Assembly: GCF_000315625.1 (NCBI RefSeq) | Contig: NW_005434608.1 | Location: forward strand, 85,529-149,528 | DNA from: Guillardia theta CCMP2712 | Lineage: Eukaryota; Cryptophyceae; Pyrenomonadales; Geminigeraceae | Reading direction: 5' to 3' | Length of the DNA stretch: 64,000 bases | Program-made: the position numbers and the translations under genes | Notes under the pieces: model-generated | Databases searched by the model: none | What the model saw: only the letters and a program-made list of their open reading frames with translations | Told to the model about the DNA's origin: nothing | Part shown: piece by piece, positions 29,586-40,169 of the stretch | Layout: each line of letters starts with the position of its first letter | Position numbering within the stretch: the first letter of the stretch is position 1

Positions 29586-31292
29586 ATGTCAGTCCTCGAT
29601 GGGACCAAGTACGCGAGTCTTGCCTCCCTGCTCTCTTGCTCTCGTCCCTTCGAGGCTGCTCTCACGCGGTCCGCCTTCCAGGTGCTGTTTTTGGCCATAG
29701 CATTGCACTGCATACATTTCTGCTATTTGGGGTATCTTCCGCTGGAAAGCCACAAGCATGTCCAGAAGCTAAGGTTTACCGCTTTAGAGCTGAGGGGAGG
29801 GAGCAGCCCCGAGAACATGAAGGTATCTTCTATCGGTGTGAGAATGTCAGGTGTCGACATTCCTATCCAGAAAGTTAGTGTAGAGGGTTCAGTTCTCACA
29901 GCCGACTTTGGCCAGGAAGTAGCATGGGATGCCTGGTACCTCAACACGAGCTTGAGCAGCATTGAGCTTGATCCTGTTCGCTTCTACGTTGAGAACTTTG
30001 ATGCGAAGACAGGAAAGTGGGTCATGGTGGGCTCGTCTTCCTTCTTTGCTTATCTCAACTCGTACTGTTTTATCCACGGCAGATTCCAAACCAGTACGGT
30101 CCGAGGACAACAGGAGATTTTCACAGTCGAAAACAAGTGCGCAAAGCTGCAATTGGCATGTAAAGCCGCTACGTGTATCTTTCTCACATCTATTGTGTTG
30201 TGCGGGTTGACTGGGAAGGTTGAACTGGGACTTTTTCTTTACAAACTGGCTCATATTACGAACTTTGTGTTGTACCTGTGGTGTGGATATAAGGGCTGGT
30301 CTTTAGGAGAGCATTTGAATGGGAATATTGCCTATGAGCCCATGCTCATTATGTCCATGTTCTGGCTCTGCTCCTACATCTGCATTGGATGCTTTCAGCA
30401 ACAGTACGTCACCCTCTCCTTCCAAGTACAAAGCGCCCTTGTCTTGCTAATCTTCCGATACACAGCAGGACGACCGCACTACGGGAGTGTTGATGTTGGG
30501 ATGTCAATGACAATTTGTCTCTTGATCTTAACATTTTCGGGAGTATCCGTTCCCCTACTCCAGCTGTGGCAGAAGCGACAGGCAAGGAAGCAGATCATGC
30601 CTGATAGGCTTCAATACGACCAGGTGTGGTCGTCAGTGTTGTCTGCGTGCGGAGCTGAGTTCGATGAGCTCGAACAACTAGTTCGCAATCATCGGGAGTC
30701 ATGCTCTGACGATGCACGGCAGTATTTGCAACATGGCGACCTGTCTCCCTGTCAAACACTTGAGGACTTGTACGCAAACAACGAGCTTGCTACGTTGCAG
30801 CTTAGAAGCAGCATATTGAGGTGGGGAGCAGCCAGTAACGGACAGCTGCACGCGCAGACAGGTGAGGACGGCTCCTACGTGAAGGCGAAAGATGCACAGG
30901 CCGAAGGAGGAAAACAAGTGCATTGGGCTCCAGTGAAGAGGCGGACGAGAGTGGTGGAGAAAGCCATCCGGGTGCACGGGGGAGACTTATCAAGAGTGAC
31001 GGACATCGTGCGAGAATGCTTGATCTTCGATGAGGTCGGAGACATTGCTTTGTGCCTACAGGAGATCGTCAAGGACCAGAGCGTCGAAGTTGTCCGCATC
31101 AAGAATCGCCTGCACCACAGTTTCGATGCGGAGAGCACGGCAGGGTACAGGGACGTGCTTATAAATCTGAGGATGCTCTCGATGTCCTGGAAGGTGGTAG
31201 AGGTGCAGCTTATCCTCAAGCAGTTTGACGCACTTAAGAGCAAGGATGGGCATCGTCGGTATGTCGCCTACAGGAACAGCATCTGTGCGTGA
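29586..31292 (+). CDS. multi-pass membrane protein with RelA/SpoT-like C-terminal domain and LRGG leader
   Basis: An intronless frame encodes 568 residues from the ATG at 29586. An upstream in-frame ATG at 29400 would add 62 residues and cannot be excluded. A hydrophobic leader (FQVLFLAIALHCIHFCYLGY) is followed at 69-72 by LRGG (TALELRGGSS). A possible lumenal domain comes next, then four or more membrane helices (ATCIFLTSIVLCGL, MLIMSMFWLCSYICIGCF, MSMTICLLILTFSGVSVPLL). The cytosolic tail contains SRVTDIVRECLIFDEVGDIA, VEVVRIKNRL, AGYRDVLINLRM and VVEVQLILKQF. That order of D-x-V-R, V-x-x-K-N-R, GYRD-x-x-x-N and E-V-Q-L resembles the RelA/SpoT nucleotidyltransferase fold, as in other protist proteins. 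Whether it makes (p)ppGpp is unknown. Confidence 0.7.
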   Translation: MSVLDGTKYASLASLLSCSRPFEAALTRSAFQVLFLAIALHCIHFCYLGYLPLESHKHVQKLRFTALELRGGSSPENMKVSSIGVRMSGVDIPIQKVSVEGSVLTADFGQEVAWDAWYLNTSLSSIELDPVRFYVENFDAKTGKWVMVGSSSFFAYLNSYCFIHGRFQTSTVRGQQEIFTVENKCAKLQLACKAATCIFLTSIVLCGLTGKVELGLFLYKLAHITNFVLYLWCGYKGWSLGEHLNGNIAYEPMLIMSMFWLCSYICIGCFQQQYVTLSFQVQSALVLLIFRYTAGRPHYGSVDVGMSMTICLLILTFSGVSVPLLQLWQKRQARKQIMPDRLQYDQVWSSVLSACGAEFDELEQLVRNHRESCSDDARQYLQHGDLSPCQTLEDLYANNELATLQLRSSILRWGAASNGQLHAQTGEDGSYVKAKDAQAEGGKQVHWAPVKRRTRVVEKAIRVHGGDLSRVTDIVRECLIFDEVGDIALCLQEIVKDQSVEVVRIKNRLHHSFDAESTAGYRDVLINLRMLSMSWKVVEVQLILKQFDALKSKDGHRRYVAYRNSICA

Positions 31293-31741
31293 ACAACCGG
31301 CGCGGCTTGGGTTGGAATGATCATAAGTTAGTGGAACCATATGAAAATGGAATCCGATTGTAGTTTGTGTTTGATCTAAGTTTGTTGATTGTTGTTTTAG
31401 TACACTGACTGATTTTCTGCGGCGGGCGGGTGACTCAGTGACCGGGCCGGGTGAGAGACTCTCACTGGGCTCGATGATCATCAGAGTCGGAGTCAGAAGT
31501 AGTAGTACCACTGAAACTTTACTCATCTCCCACAATTTCTTGCTATATCCGGCATATTAAATGTGGTGGAACGATCAATTAACCCACCAGTGTCCAGTTG
31601 TTCTATACTCTGGGATTCAGGGGGTATTGATATAAACTATTTTATATGGTAGAAAAAAAGATACTACAAAGAAGTAACTAAACTTGTGTTGTATTCTCGT
31701 TCCTATTGTACTGCTGGACGCCTTGCATAGCCTTGCGAGGC
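31293..31741. other. AT-rich spacer
   Basis: Upstream region of the beta-propeller gene. A short GC-rich stretch (31415-31480: GGCGGGCGGGTGACTCAG, GACCGGGCCGGGTG) echoes the larger GC-rich blocks. 31600-31690 is AT-rich. No gene seen. Confidence 0.5.
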
Positions 31742-34196
31742 ATGGCAGGCAGGCTGAGGGGAGAGGAGGGCGAGCATGGCGAGAGCGCCGCCATGCTCTC
31801 TGAAACTGAGCCAAGAAGGAATCCAGTGAACCTAGCTAGACCAGAGCTCTCCTTTGTTGAAGGCTGTGTACCTCGAGGAGTGAAGCAAAGGTGCGAAAAC
31901 GTGGAGGGCGGACAAAAATTGCCATCGCAAGGGAGGAGTGAGAGCACGAGGGGGAGGCTGAAGAAGATCCCTCGCGGAGCATCCCTGCATGGTCTCTTTG
32001 TGCTCTTTGTCTCTGTTTGCACCTGGAACTCCTTCGCATCAGGTTTATACAGAGATGGGTATGAGGTGGTGGAAACCGGACCTGGAGGCTTCTTCGGCGC
32101 GTTCCTTGACAATGACTCAGGAACAGCATGGTTCGGCATCGACGACAGCCCTGCACGACTGATCAGAGTGGATCTGAACACCATGACTGTCACAGGGAAG
32201 CTGGAGCTCCGCAAAGACGAGCAGCGGCTGTGGTGCATGGTGAAACATGGAAACTTTGGTTACATTGGGGTAGAGTCGCCAGGAGGGAGGCTGGTTGGAG
32301 TGGACCTGGACAAGATGGAGCGTCTAGGATATGCAACGGCGTCCAACTTTCCCCTGCTCGCTGGAAGAGTTGTCGGCAACTACGGTTACTTCTCTGCCGG
32401 ATCGAACCCCGCCACGGTCATGCGCCTGCATCTGCTGCAGATGCAGCAAGGGAAGTGCCAGGACTGGGATCAGTGCAGGTTCGAAGTTGCTCTGCAGCAA
32501 GGAGAGGAAGCAGTGCGCTCGATCTTCCCGGATGCGAACGAGCAGCACATTTTCCTGGCCCTCTACACCTCCCCTGGTAGGATCGTCAAGCTGGCGATTC
32601 CGAGCTTGACCCGAGTGGCGCATCTGGATCTTGCTCCTGGAGAGGACAAGATCCTCAGCGGAGTCCGGTACGGTGACTATGGCATCTTCGGTACTGCCAC
32701 GTCACCTGGTCGGCTGTTGAAGATTCACCTCCCCAGCATGACGAAGACAGCCTCGCTGACGCTGGTGGACGGGGAGGACAGGCCGGCTACCATCATCGTC
32801 AAGGGGAGGCATGCCTTCATCGGGTTCGGCTCTGCCTGGGCTGAAGGGACTTCCTCCGTGCTCAAGGTGGACCTGGAGAGGATGGTGCGCGTTAGCGCCA
32901 TCATCACCAAGGAGGGTCAGACTTGGCTCTACACGGGTCTCGGGTACGGCAAGTACGCCTTCTTCGGTACCCGGGGCACCGCCACCTCCAAGCATGCTAC
33001 CATCCTGCGGGTCAACACGAACCCCACCTTCCCCGGCATCCCCATCCCCCCCGTCTTCAACCGCAGCGGCTCCGACTACATCGAGCTCAACTGGCTCAGG
33101 GAGTACCCCGAGTACCACAACGGCGGCGCTCCCATCATTGGCGCTCGCGTTCTCCTGCGGCCTTCGAACCATCACGACTGGACGAGCGAGCATGTGTACG
33201 GCTATGCTGCTCCTGACCCCGCAGCTCCCAAGAACAGGTCGAGCGTGCAGCTCCCATTGCACCTTCTCCCTCCTCCCTTGCTTCTCTTGTTCTTTAGCCA
33301 TTTACAACCCCCCTCCTCCCTCCTCCCTCCTCCCTCCTCCCTCCTCCCTCCTCCCTCCTCCCTCCTCCCCTCCTCCCTCCTCCCTCCTCCCCTGCTTCCT
33401 GGCAGATACAGTGACCAAATCACTTCTCTCTCCCCCCCCTCTCCTTCCTTCTATCACCCCGCCTCTCTGCTTCCGTTCCGAACCACAATGATGTCATGCC
33501 AGGATTTCGCGTGTCCATGAGGAGCCGGTGGACCTCGAAGCGCACGGGTATGTGGCGCGGGTGGATCAGTTGGACGCAGAGAGCGGCTACAAGTTCGCCG
33601 TCATCCTGACCAACGAAGTGGGTCCGAGCCATAGGAGCAGGAGCTCGCTCGAGATGAGAACTGCCGTCTCCTATGTGGTGGAGCTCTGCTGGGTCGGCTT
33701 CGTCCTGCTCGTCTGCGCCATCCTCGGCGCCATCTACTACTTCGGGGTGAGCCTTGCTCCCCGGTTGGACGCGCTGTATTGGGACAACGAGAGCGAGGAG
33801 GAAGCAGGGAGCTCCCTGCTGAGGAGCGGGAAGGTCTTCATCTCCTCTACCATCCCACTGACTGGCTCCTCTGCTGGGGTCGACCTGCCGGAGGAAGGGA
33901 GGAAGGGACTGAGAGCCGTGGCGGGCAAGGTCGCCAACTCCTTCTCCTCGTGGATCAGTCAGCCCAACGCCGTCCGGAAGCTGCTCGGGGGGGTGACCCT
34001 CTTCTCCGTCCTCGGATCTTCTTCGGTCGCCCTCCAGTACCTTCTCATCGTCTTCGTCCACCAGCAGCAGCCGTGGCTCGAGAAGCCCTCCCGCTACCTC
34101 TACAGCATCGTCACCGTCGTCTGTAGCGGCGCCCTTGCATGGGCCATGGCCTCTGCCTTTGCGGCTCTTCAGGTGGCGCAGGGCGGCCGAGATTGA
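31742..34196 (+). CDS. membrane protein with beta-propeller repeats and fibronectin-III-like domain
   Basis: Exons 31742-33237 and 33503-34196 join in frame to 729 residues; the 265-bp intron is a CCTCCTCCC tract. A hydrophobic anchor (LHGLFVLFVSVCTWNSFASG) follows a basic N-terminus. At least six propeller-like blades come next, each ending in S-P-G/A-R-(L/I)-(V/L)-(K/R)-(V/I)-x-(L/I) (DSPARLIRVDL, SPGRIVKLAIP, SPGRLLKIHLPSM, SVLKVDLERM) with Y/F-G-x-F-G strands between them. A fibronectin type III-like module spans the splice junction (YIELNWLREYPEYHNGG, ARVDQLDAESGYKFAVILTN). Three C-terminal membrane helices follow (SYVVELCWVGFVLLVCAILG and two more). This looks like a cell-surface receptor or adhesion protein; ligand unknown. 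The start could be a later ATG at 31793. Confidence 0.8.
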
Positions 34197-34649
34197 GGAA
34201 ATCTGATGAAGTTGACAGGCCAGAGAGTACGACCATGCGCGAAGAGTTGCCGTCGCGTCGCTTCTCGTTGCATGGGCGACCATGATCTCTTCCATCACCG
34301 TACTGCTTTTCTCCTCCTCCTCCTCCTCCTCCTCCTCCTGCTCCTCCTCCTGCTCCTCCTCCTGCTCCTCCTGCTCCTCCTGCTCCTCCTGCTCCTCCTC
34401 CTCCTCCTCCTCCTCACCAAGCATCGCAGGTGATCATTGCATGGACCTCTTCTCATCTCTCCCCTGATACGGTAAGTGCAAACATGCCGAGCCGAGATTC
34501 GAAGGGGCAGGGGCATATAGCTCATTTGAAGAGAAAGGGGGAAGAGAAGGAGGGAGGGAGGTCGTGGGGAATGACGAGGAGGAGGAGTTGAGGAGCTGAT
34601 GAGCATGGTAGGCGGCCATCACTGCATGGGCCTCATCTTTCTGCCTTGT
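34197..34649. repeat. spacer with (CTC/CTG)n microsatellite
   Basis: 34311-34423 is a perfect-phase CTCCTCCTGCTC tract. A GGA-rich purine tract lies at 34530-34590. The very long Glu-rich and Leu-rich frames across it are repeat artefacts. Confidence 0.7.
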
Positions 34650-34859
34650 CTTCGGCCTGGTAACTCTCCCCCACAAACTGCTCGGCCTGACTCTTCCAAG
34701 CTGGGGGTCGTCGTGGAGACCGTCATCTCTATCCTAAGGACCCATGGACAGGTGAGAATGCCCATCTGACGTCGAGCTGGTCTGATGTACCCGCAGCCCG
34801 CGCAGACCGTCACTCTCCCGGAGCTGGGACTCTCCGACTGGTTGACAGAGCGACTTTAG
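34650..34859 (+). CDS. 3' end of a small unrecognised gene
   Basis: A plus frame reads DSSKLGVVVETVISILRTHG up to a donor GTGAGAATG at 34752. It resumes after CCGCAG at 34797 with AQTVTLPELGLSDWLTERL and a TAG at 34857-34859. The amphipathic, Leu-rich tail is coding-like and the splice sites are good, but upstream exons could not be traced. No family recognised. Confidence 0.35.
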
Positions 34860-35193
34860 TCAGCTGCTGCCAGTCGGTGGGATAGAGCCTCCTCCTCCTC
34901 CTCCTCCTCCTTCTCCCTTCCTCTCCCACACCCTCGTCAGTGTGATAGGCAAGAGCTGGATCAAGGCATCGCCTCCCCCAGCAAGGGCCCCAACACGTCG
35001 AGGAGCCCGAGAGATCAGTGAGGGAGCAGGTCAGAGCTTGAGAGGCGCTAGCACGACTCATGTGCTTGCCTCAAGTGCATTTTGCTGCTGTTGGACCAGC
35101 AGCAGCCCAAGGAATCGGAGGAGGGGAGGAGGGGGAGGGGTAGGGGAGGGGTCAGAGCCGGGACTGAGGGGTTCTGGCTTCATTTGAAGGGGT
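34860..35193. other. spacer with CTC tract and G-rich motif
   Basis: CTC repeats at 34889-34912 and GGGGAGGGGTAGGGGAGGGG at 35133-35152. The latter is about 45-60 bp beyond the 3' end of the claw-domain gene, so here the G-rich word is not obviously upstream of a start. No gene supported. Confidence 0.5.
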
Positions 35194-36066
35194 TTATAAA
35201 ACAATCACTGTACAGATGTAGTAGGGCGTCCCTGCTGGAAGGGAGTAGGGGTTTCCATCCTCCCCTTCCCCCGCAAAGTGCTGGTAGATCTCCACAATCT
35301 GCTCACAGTCCACGTCATGCCGTCAACCGCATCAGCAGCAGCACTCACGCTGCCCAGCACGTAGTCCACCAGGCCTCCTGCCTTGGTCTTCGCCGCCTCC
35401 AGAGACTCTTGAGAGAGGTAGCGGAAGGGGCAGCTGCGATGGAAGGCAATGAAGTTTCTGACATCAGGGTATGTAAGAGAATTGTAAACAAGATTTATAC
35501 TCCCTTTCTCCTCCTTCCCCTCCCTTGCCCCCTCTTCCTTCATCCTTCGTTCTACCGCTTCTGCATCCCCCCCAATCTTCTTTCCCTTCCCCTCTCCCCC
35601 TTTTCATCCCTCCCTTACTCCCTATCCCTCCCCCCGCCCTCTCCCTCTTCTTGATCTGCTTACCCAGAGCTGGTGGGCAGGAACAAAGCCGTGTCCCCTG
35701 CCTCGAAGGACGTGAAGGAAATCTTGCTCTTCGAACACATCTTCCACAACTCCTCCCTTTCCCTCAATTGCCTGACCTCTTCCACAAGATCGTCCGAGCT
35801 CAACCTCCCATGCCCCCCAAGAGCTGAGGGAGCCTGCGGCACAGCACAAGATCAGATGAGAAGGGGGAGTAAACGAAGACAGCTGCCTTGTTCGACGAGC
35901 AGATGTCAACAAGGCTTTTCTTCAGCTCTGCTATCTTGGACCTCGACTTCTCTAGCTCTCGTCTCAGCGTCTCCACGTCCATCTCCTCCACTGGCAGAGC
36001 ATCTTCCAGCTCGTCGAGGTTCACCCAGTCGCTCTCCCCGTACGAATGTCGGTCACCCGCCTCCAT
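35194..36066 (-). CDS. ATG11: ATG11/FIP200-type claw-domain protein (short)
   Basis: Four exons (36066-35881, 35833-35664, 35457-35349, 35298-35194) join in frame to 189 residues. An acidic start and coiled coil (EEMDVETLRRELEKSRSKIA) lead into ISFTSFEAGDTALFLPTSSG, NFIAFHRSCPFRYLSQESL and NPYSLPAGTPYYICTV. This matches the C-terminal claw of plant ATG11 and animal RB1CC1/FIP200: (K)I-x-F-x-x-F-x-x-G-D-x-A-L-F-L-P-T, then YFLS-x-ESL, then the NPY-x-L-P-x-G-T-x-Y strand. In those proteins the claw binds selective-autophagy receptors. Normal ATG11/FIP200 exceed 1000 residues; this is almost only the claw. In-frame sequence upstream of the ATG (to about 36120) and a coding-like patch at 36862-36932 leave open that more exons exist. 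Confidence 0.75.
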
Positions 36067-36338
36067 CAGGTTGGATCTATCGGGAATTTCCTGCTGGTGC
36101 GATCGCCGAGCCCTGAAACCAGACAGTCAACTACTTCCTGAAAGGAGACATCTGATCATGCTTATATCTAGCTTCCAGTGCGCTTGTTTTCCGTCAGACA
36201 GAGCGGAGATAGCCATGAAAAAAAACTGGGTAATACAGATATGCCAACCTCCCACTCCCCATCCCCTTCCTTCTCTGTGGGCCGTCCCTGTCCTATTACT
36301 CCCAGCTCCTATCCCTGATCTTCCCTCCTTCCCTGTCC

Positions 36339-36397
<59 letters not shown>

Positions 36398-37370
36398 CCC
36401 TGCTCCTGCCCCTGCTCCCCTCCCTCTTCTACCTTCCTCACTCGCCTCTCCTACCCCTCGCCATCTTGTTCTGTCCTTGCCCCCAAATATCTTTTTTGGG
36501 GTTTTACAGTACATAACCCGTCTTTTTCTTTTTCTTTCTTTTACACCCCGACAGCCCATGGCAAGTTCTCTCACTTTCCCGCTCCTCTTCACCATGGCGG
36601 CGATCGCAGCAGCAGACATGAAGTCTCTATCCTCTCTGCATTGTAACAGTCGCTCAACTCGTCCGGCGTCCTCCTCTGCCTTCCTTCCCTCCTGCCCGAT
36701 GCAGCGTCTCCACCCCTCCCACTCACCCTGTCCGAGGAGAGCTGGGGTCTATGGATATCCGAGCTACAGGCTGGTCAGCAGGAGGGCGAACAGGTTGGAA
36801 ATGAGCGAGGTTACCTATCTTATGTACCTTCATGCTGCCCATCCTGATCCTCCTGATCTATAGACAAAGACTAGCACTTCCTCCTCGATCCTCAGCATTT
36901 TCTGCCCTTTGTTGAAGTTGTTCTCGAAGTAAGTTCCGATCCTCCTCCTCCTCCTCCTCAATCCTCCTCCTCCTCCTCAATCCTCCTCCTCCTCCTCAAT
37001 CCTCCTCCTCCTCCTCCTCCTCCTCCTCAATCCTCCTCAATCCTCCTCCTCCTCCTCTTCAATCCTCCTCCTCCTCCTCCTCCTCCTCTTCAATCCTCCT
37101 CCTCCTCCTCCTCCTCCTCTTCAATCCTCCTCCTCCTCCTCAATCCTTCCCTTCAACCTCACTGCTACCCCGCTTGCTCGTTCCTCCTCCTTGTCGCTTC
37201 CATGCGCTCACGAGATCCTGCACAGCTCAGATCCCACTGCGCCTCGGAATAAGGGGATGGAAACGGCTCTAACAGGTACGGGAGTCGATAACTAGAGCTC
37301 CTCTTGATCAGGCCATGTCGCCCTCCCAGCATGATCCTCTTCTTTCTCGCTTGTCACAGGATTCTCTTCC
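36067..37370. other. spacer or upstream exons with CTC/CTG repeats
   Basis: A (CTGCTC)n tract lies at 36340-36418 and a compound CTCCTCCTC/AAT tandem array at 36940-37146. At 36862-36932 the minus strand reads TYFENNFNKGQKMLRIEEEV, which is coding-like and may be an exon of the claw-domain gene or of a separate gene. Nothing firm can be assembled. 37150-37370 precedes the GST-like start. Confidence 0.45.
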
Positions 37371-38531
37371 ATGGCGCGACTTCCCTGGGGCAGCCAAGTG
37401 TCGCCTCTTGCAGCGTCGAGGCCACAGCCTCCGCTGCCTATCAAGATCTATGAATTTGAAGCCTGTCCCTTCTGCAGGTTCATACACCTGATGCAGGAGT
37501 AGGAGTAGGAAGGTGACGATGGGGAGGAGTAGGGGCAAGAGTAGGAGCAGGAGAAAGAGGCGGAGGTGGTACTGGTGGAGGAAATGTTGACGACGATGAT
37601 TTCGATGAAGGCTTGTGCGGGAGGTGATTACCTTCCTCGATTTGGAAGTCGAAGTCTACCCCTGCCCAAAGGGCTCTCAGTTCCACAGGGCGATCGTGAG
37701 CCGCTCGCTCTGCGCGCCGGAGCCGTCCTGACCCTTGTGGTTGCGTTTCAGGTAGAGGAGAAGGGAGGGAGACAGATGTTTCCGTTCTTGGTGGATGAGA
37801 ACACTGGAGTGAGCATGTACGAGTCCTCGGAGATCGTCCGCTACCTCCTTCGCACCTATGCCAACGGGGCCGAGACCCCTCCATTCCTCTTCCAGAGTGT
37901 CCTGCTATCAGGTACAGCATTACACCGCGCCATGCCGCGCTGACGAGGAGCGAGGTTGGGTCCCCACGCTCCTGCGAGCTGGGAGGGGGATGATGCGCTT
38001 CGACCGGGCGGTGGAGGAGCAGCCAAGGAAGCTTCTGGAGCTGTACAGGTCCTTCTGCTTCCTCTCCCTTCCGATCCTCACTCCCTGCTCTCAGTTACGA
38101 GAACAATCAGTTCTGCAGGTGGGGGAGAGCTGTAGGAGCCCGTGCTCTCCTCTCATGGTATACAGGCTGGTGCGGGAAGCTCTGTGCGAGCTGGAGCTGC
38201 CGTACAAGCTCATCAGTGCCGGCAAGGGGGTAAGTGGAGCTGTTCCTCCAGCATGCTGGTGACCCCTTCCTGTCCCGCACCCTCAGTCTCAGAATGGGAG
38301 GGAGAAACTGCAGGTGTGGAAGAGGAGGAGGAGGAGGAGGAGGCTGTTGCAGTGAGGTTGGAACAGGGGATCCAAGGATCGACGAGATGTCCTTACCTGG
38401 TCGATCCTAATACAGACAAGGTATGGAGGGAGGGGAGGGAAAAGTTGCTGAGGGTGACACGTCGACTGCAGCAAGTTTCTGATTCTGCGGAGATCATGAA
38501 ATACTTGTTCGAGAACTACGTCAGGGCGTGA
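37371..38531 (+). CDS. tandem GST_N/thioredoxin-fold protein (Arabidopsis At5g03880-like)
   Basis: Exons 37371-37477, 37611-37695 and 37752 to about 37900, then several short exons, end at TGA 38529-38531. The first domain is IKIYEFEACPFCR, then LVREVITFLDLEVEVYPCPK, MFPFLVDENTGVSMYESSEI and VRYLLRTYANG. The second repeats the fold: SYENNQFCRLVREALCELEL, PYKLISAGKGSQNG, CPYLVDPNTDK and SAEIMKYLFENYVRA. This double GST-N-terminal architecture with CPFC in the first half matches a conserved plant and algal (often plastid) family. The second half has lost the first Cys of the CPFC motif (NNQFC). Glutathione use is likely but unproven. No signal peptide is obvious. The border near 37900-37960 is uncertain. 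Confidence 0.85.
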
Positions 38532-38834
38532 GGAGAGATTTGACGCTCGCAGACAATCAAGGGATGGAGATGTGGTAGAGTCGATCGATAGATTTAGCCG
38601 CACATTGGCGAGTAGAGGTCCTTCGAAACATTCAGCTCTGCTGTAAAGTCTCGACGGGAGCATAAGGGGGTTGGGGGGAGGGTCTCAAGTCCTCAGCTGC
38701 ATTAAATCCGTTGAATCGTAAGACGTGAAGGGAGAGGGAGGAGGAGACTTTGTTTCTTCAAGGCGCCTCACGTTGATATTGCTGATGTCCAGGAATGCGG
38801 CAGCTATCAACTCAGTTCGGCTCCTCTCTTCTCT
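38532..38834. other. convergent spacer
   Basis: 3' regions of the GST-like (+) and SWIM (-) genes. No coding or repeat signal worth noting. Confidence 0.5.
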
Positions 38835-39452
38835 TCACTTCCTAAACTTCTTCAGCATCTCCAACGCACTCACTTTCGGCTTCGCTGTCTTCTGTGCATT
38901 GTCTGCACTGTTGCTCGATGCTGCAGAGCTCTGCGCTGCTCCCGTCGCGCCAGGAGCCGCGCCCTTGCTCCTGTCTTGGCTCGCGCTTGTCCAGCTTCGC
39001 CCTGATGACGGCTTCTTCTCCAACTCCTCATCCTCATCCGAATCATTGTTTGCTATCAGTGCCTTCATCACGTTGTCTGCTACCATCTGACACATGTCCT
39101 TCTTCTTCTCCTCGTGTGTATGAGGTGCTGCCTCCTCTGATCCTCCCAGCCTCTTGTTGTCCTCCTTGCTGGCCCCCTGGCCTGAACTCTGCGATTTCTC
39201 CTCCTCATGCTCATTCGACAACGACGCTGCTTTGACACGCCCTGAGTCTGAGTTGCTGATTGTTTCCACCTTGACTTCTGACTCCCTGCTCCCTCCTCCT
39301 TTGGAAACTTGTGCTCGGCGCCGCTTCCGGCTCTCGTCTAGCGGCTCGTCGTCGTCCAGCTCTACGACCTCATCCTTCACTGCCGCGCGCCCCTGGCGCT
39401 GAGGACGATTCTTCATAGGGCTCGGGGGGATTTCGATGGCCGGAATTACTTC

Positions 39453-39491
<39 letters not shown>

Positions 39492-40169
39492 AAGTCGACT
39501 AGAAGCTTTCTTGCGTGCGTGCAAGATCTGGTGCCGGGGTCTCTTCCGTGACGTCTGCGCTTTCGACTCATTGGAGCTCTGAGGCTTCTTCCTCCCTCCC
39601 TTGCTACTCGTGCTCTCTTTGATGACCTCCTCCATCCAGCTCGGCACTTGCCTTCCCGATTTCAGCGTGTACACCCCACGGACGATCTTCCCCTCTGAGG
39701 GTCCGGCCTCTCTGCCATTCGAGCCGTGCTGGGCATCGGAAGCAAACACTCCTCCCTCCTCCCTTTTCACGCTTCCTCCCTCCCCACTACTCGCTGCCGC
39801 CGCTGATCCGGACGAGTCAGCCTTGCCGGCCTGCTCGTCATCGAAGCACAACAACAAGACCGCAGCGAAATGCTTACATTTCCCGCCACACTTGGAACCA
39901 TCTCCACAATTACAACTCTGATCCGTCCATCCTCCACCCTCCACAAGACGCAATGATACTTGATATAGTTCTGTGCCCGATACATCAGCAGTCACCCTCC
40001 CGCTGACGGAGCGGAACCCAATCACAGACTTCTCCTGCAGGATCTCCTCTGCCTTGTCGATCTTCTTGTTCGATCGAGGTCCCATGAAGGCTTCGAGGTC
40101 TTCCTTCAGCTTCTCTCTCCCTCCATCCTCCCTCCTCTCCGCTTGCCATGCTCCAAGAGTGGTGGACAT
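38835..40169 (-). CDS. SWIM zinc-finger protein with disordered acidic tail
   Basis: An intronless frame encodes 444 residues from ATG 40167-40169. Residues 86-100 read CNCGDGSKCGGKCKH, the C-x-C-x(n)-C-x-H pattern of a SWIM zinc finger, preceded by the usual strands (VIGFRSVSGRVTADVSG, YQVSLRLVEGG). The rest is low-complexity and probably disordered, with an (ED)n run (DEDEDEDEDEDEEEV) encoded by TCCTCG repeats, many Lys/Arg clusters that could be nuclear signals (RKKPQSS, RKRPRH) and a basic end (EMLKKFRK). SWIM fingers bind DNA or protein partners and occur in recombination and chromatin factors. No catalytic domain is seen. Confidence 0.85.

Noticed and set aside
31742-31770. MAGRLRGEEG as a further LRGG-type leader
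   Set aside because: The motif reads LRGE, precedes rather than follows the hydrophobic segment, and sits at the very N-terminus.
33420-34424. 334-codon minus frame with long Glu runs
   Set aside because: Antisense to the second exon of the propeller gene and to a CTC/CTG microsatellite.
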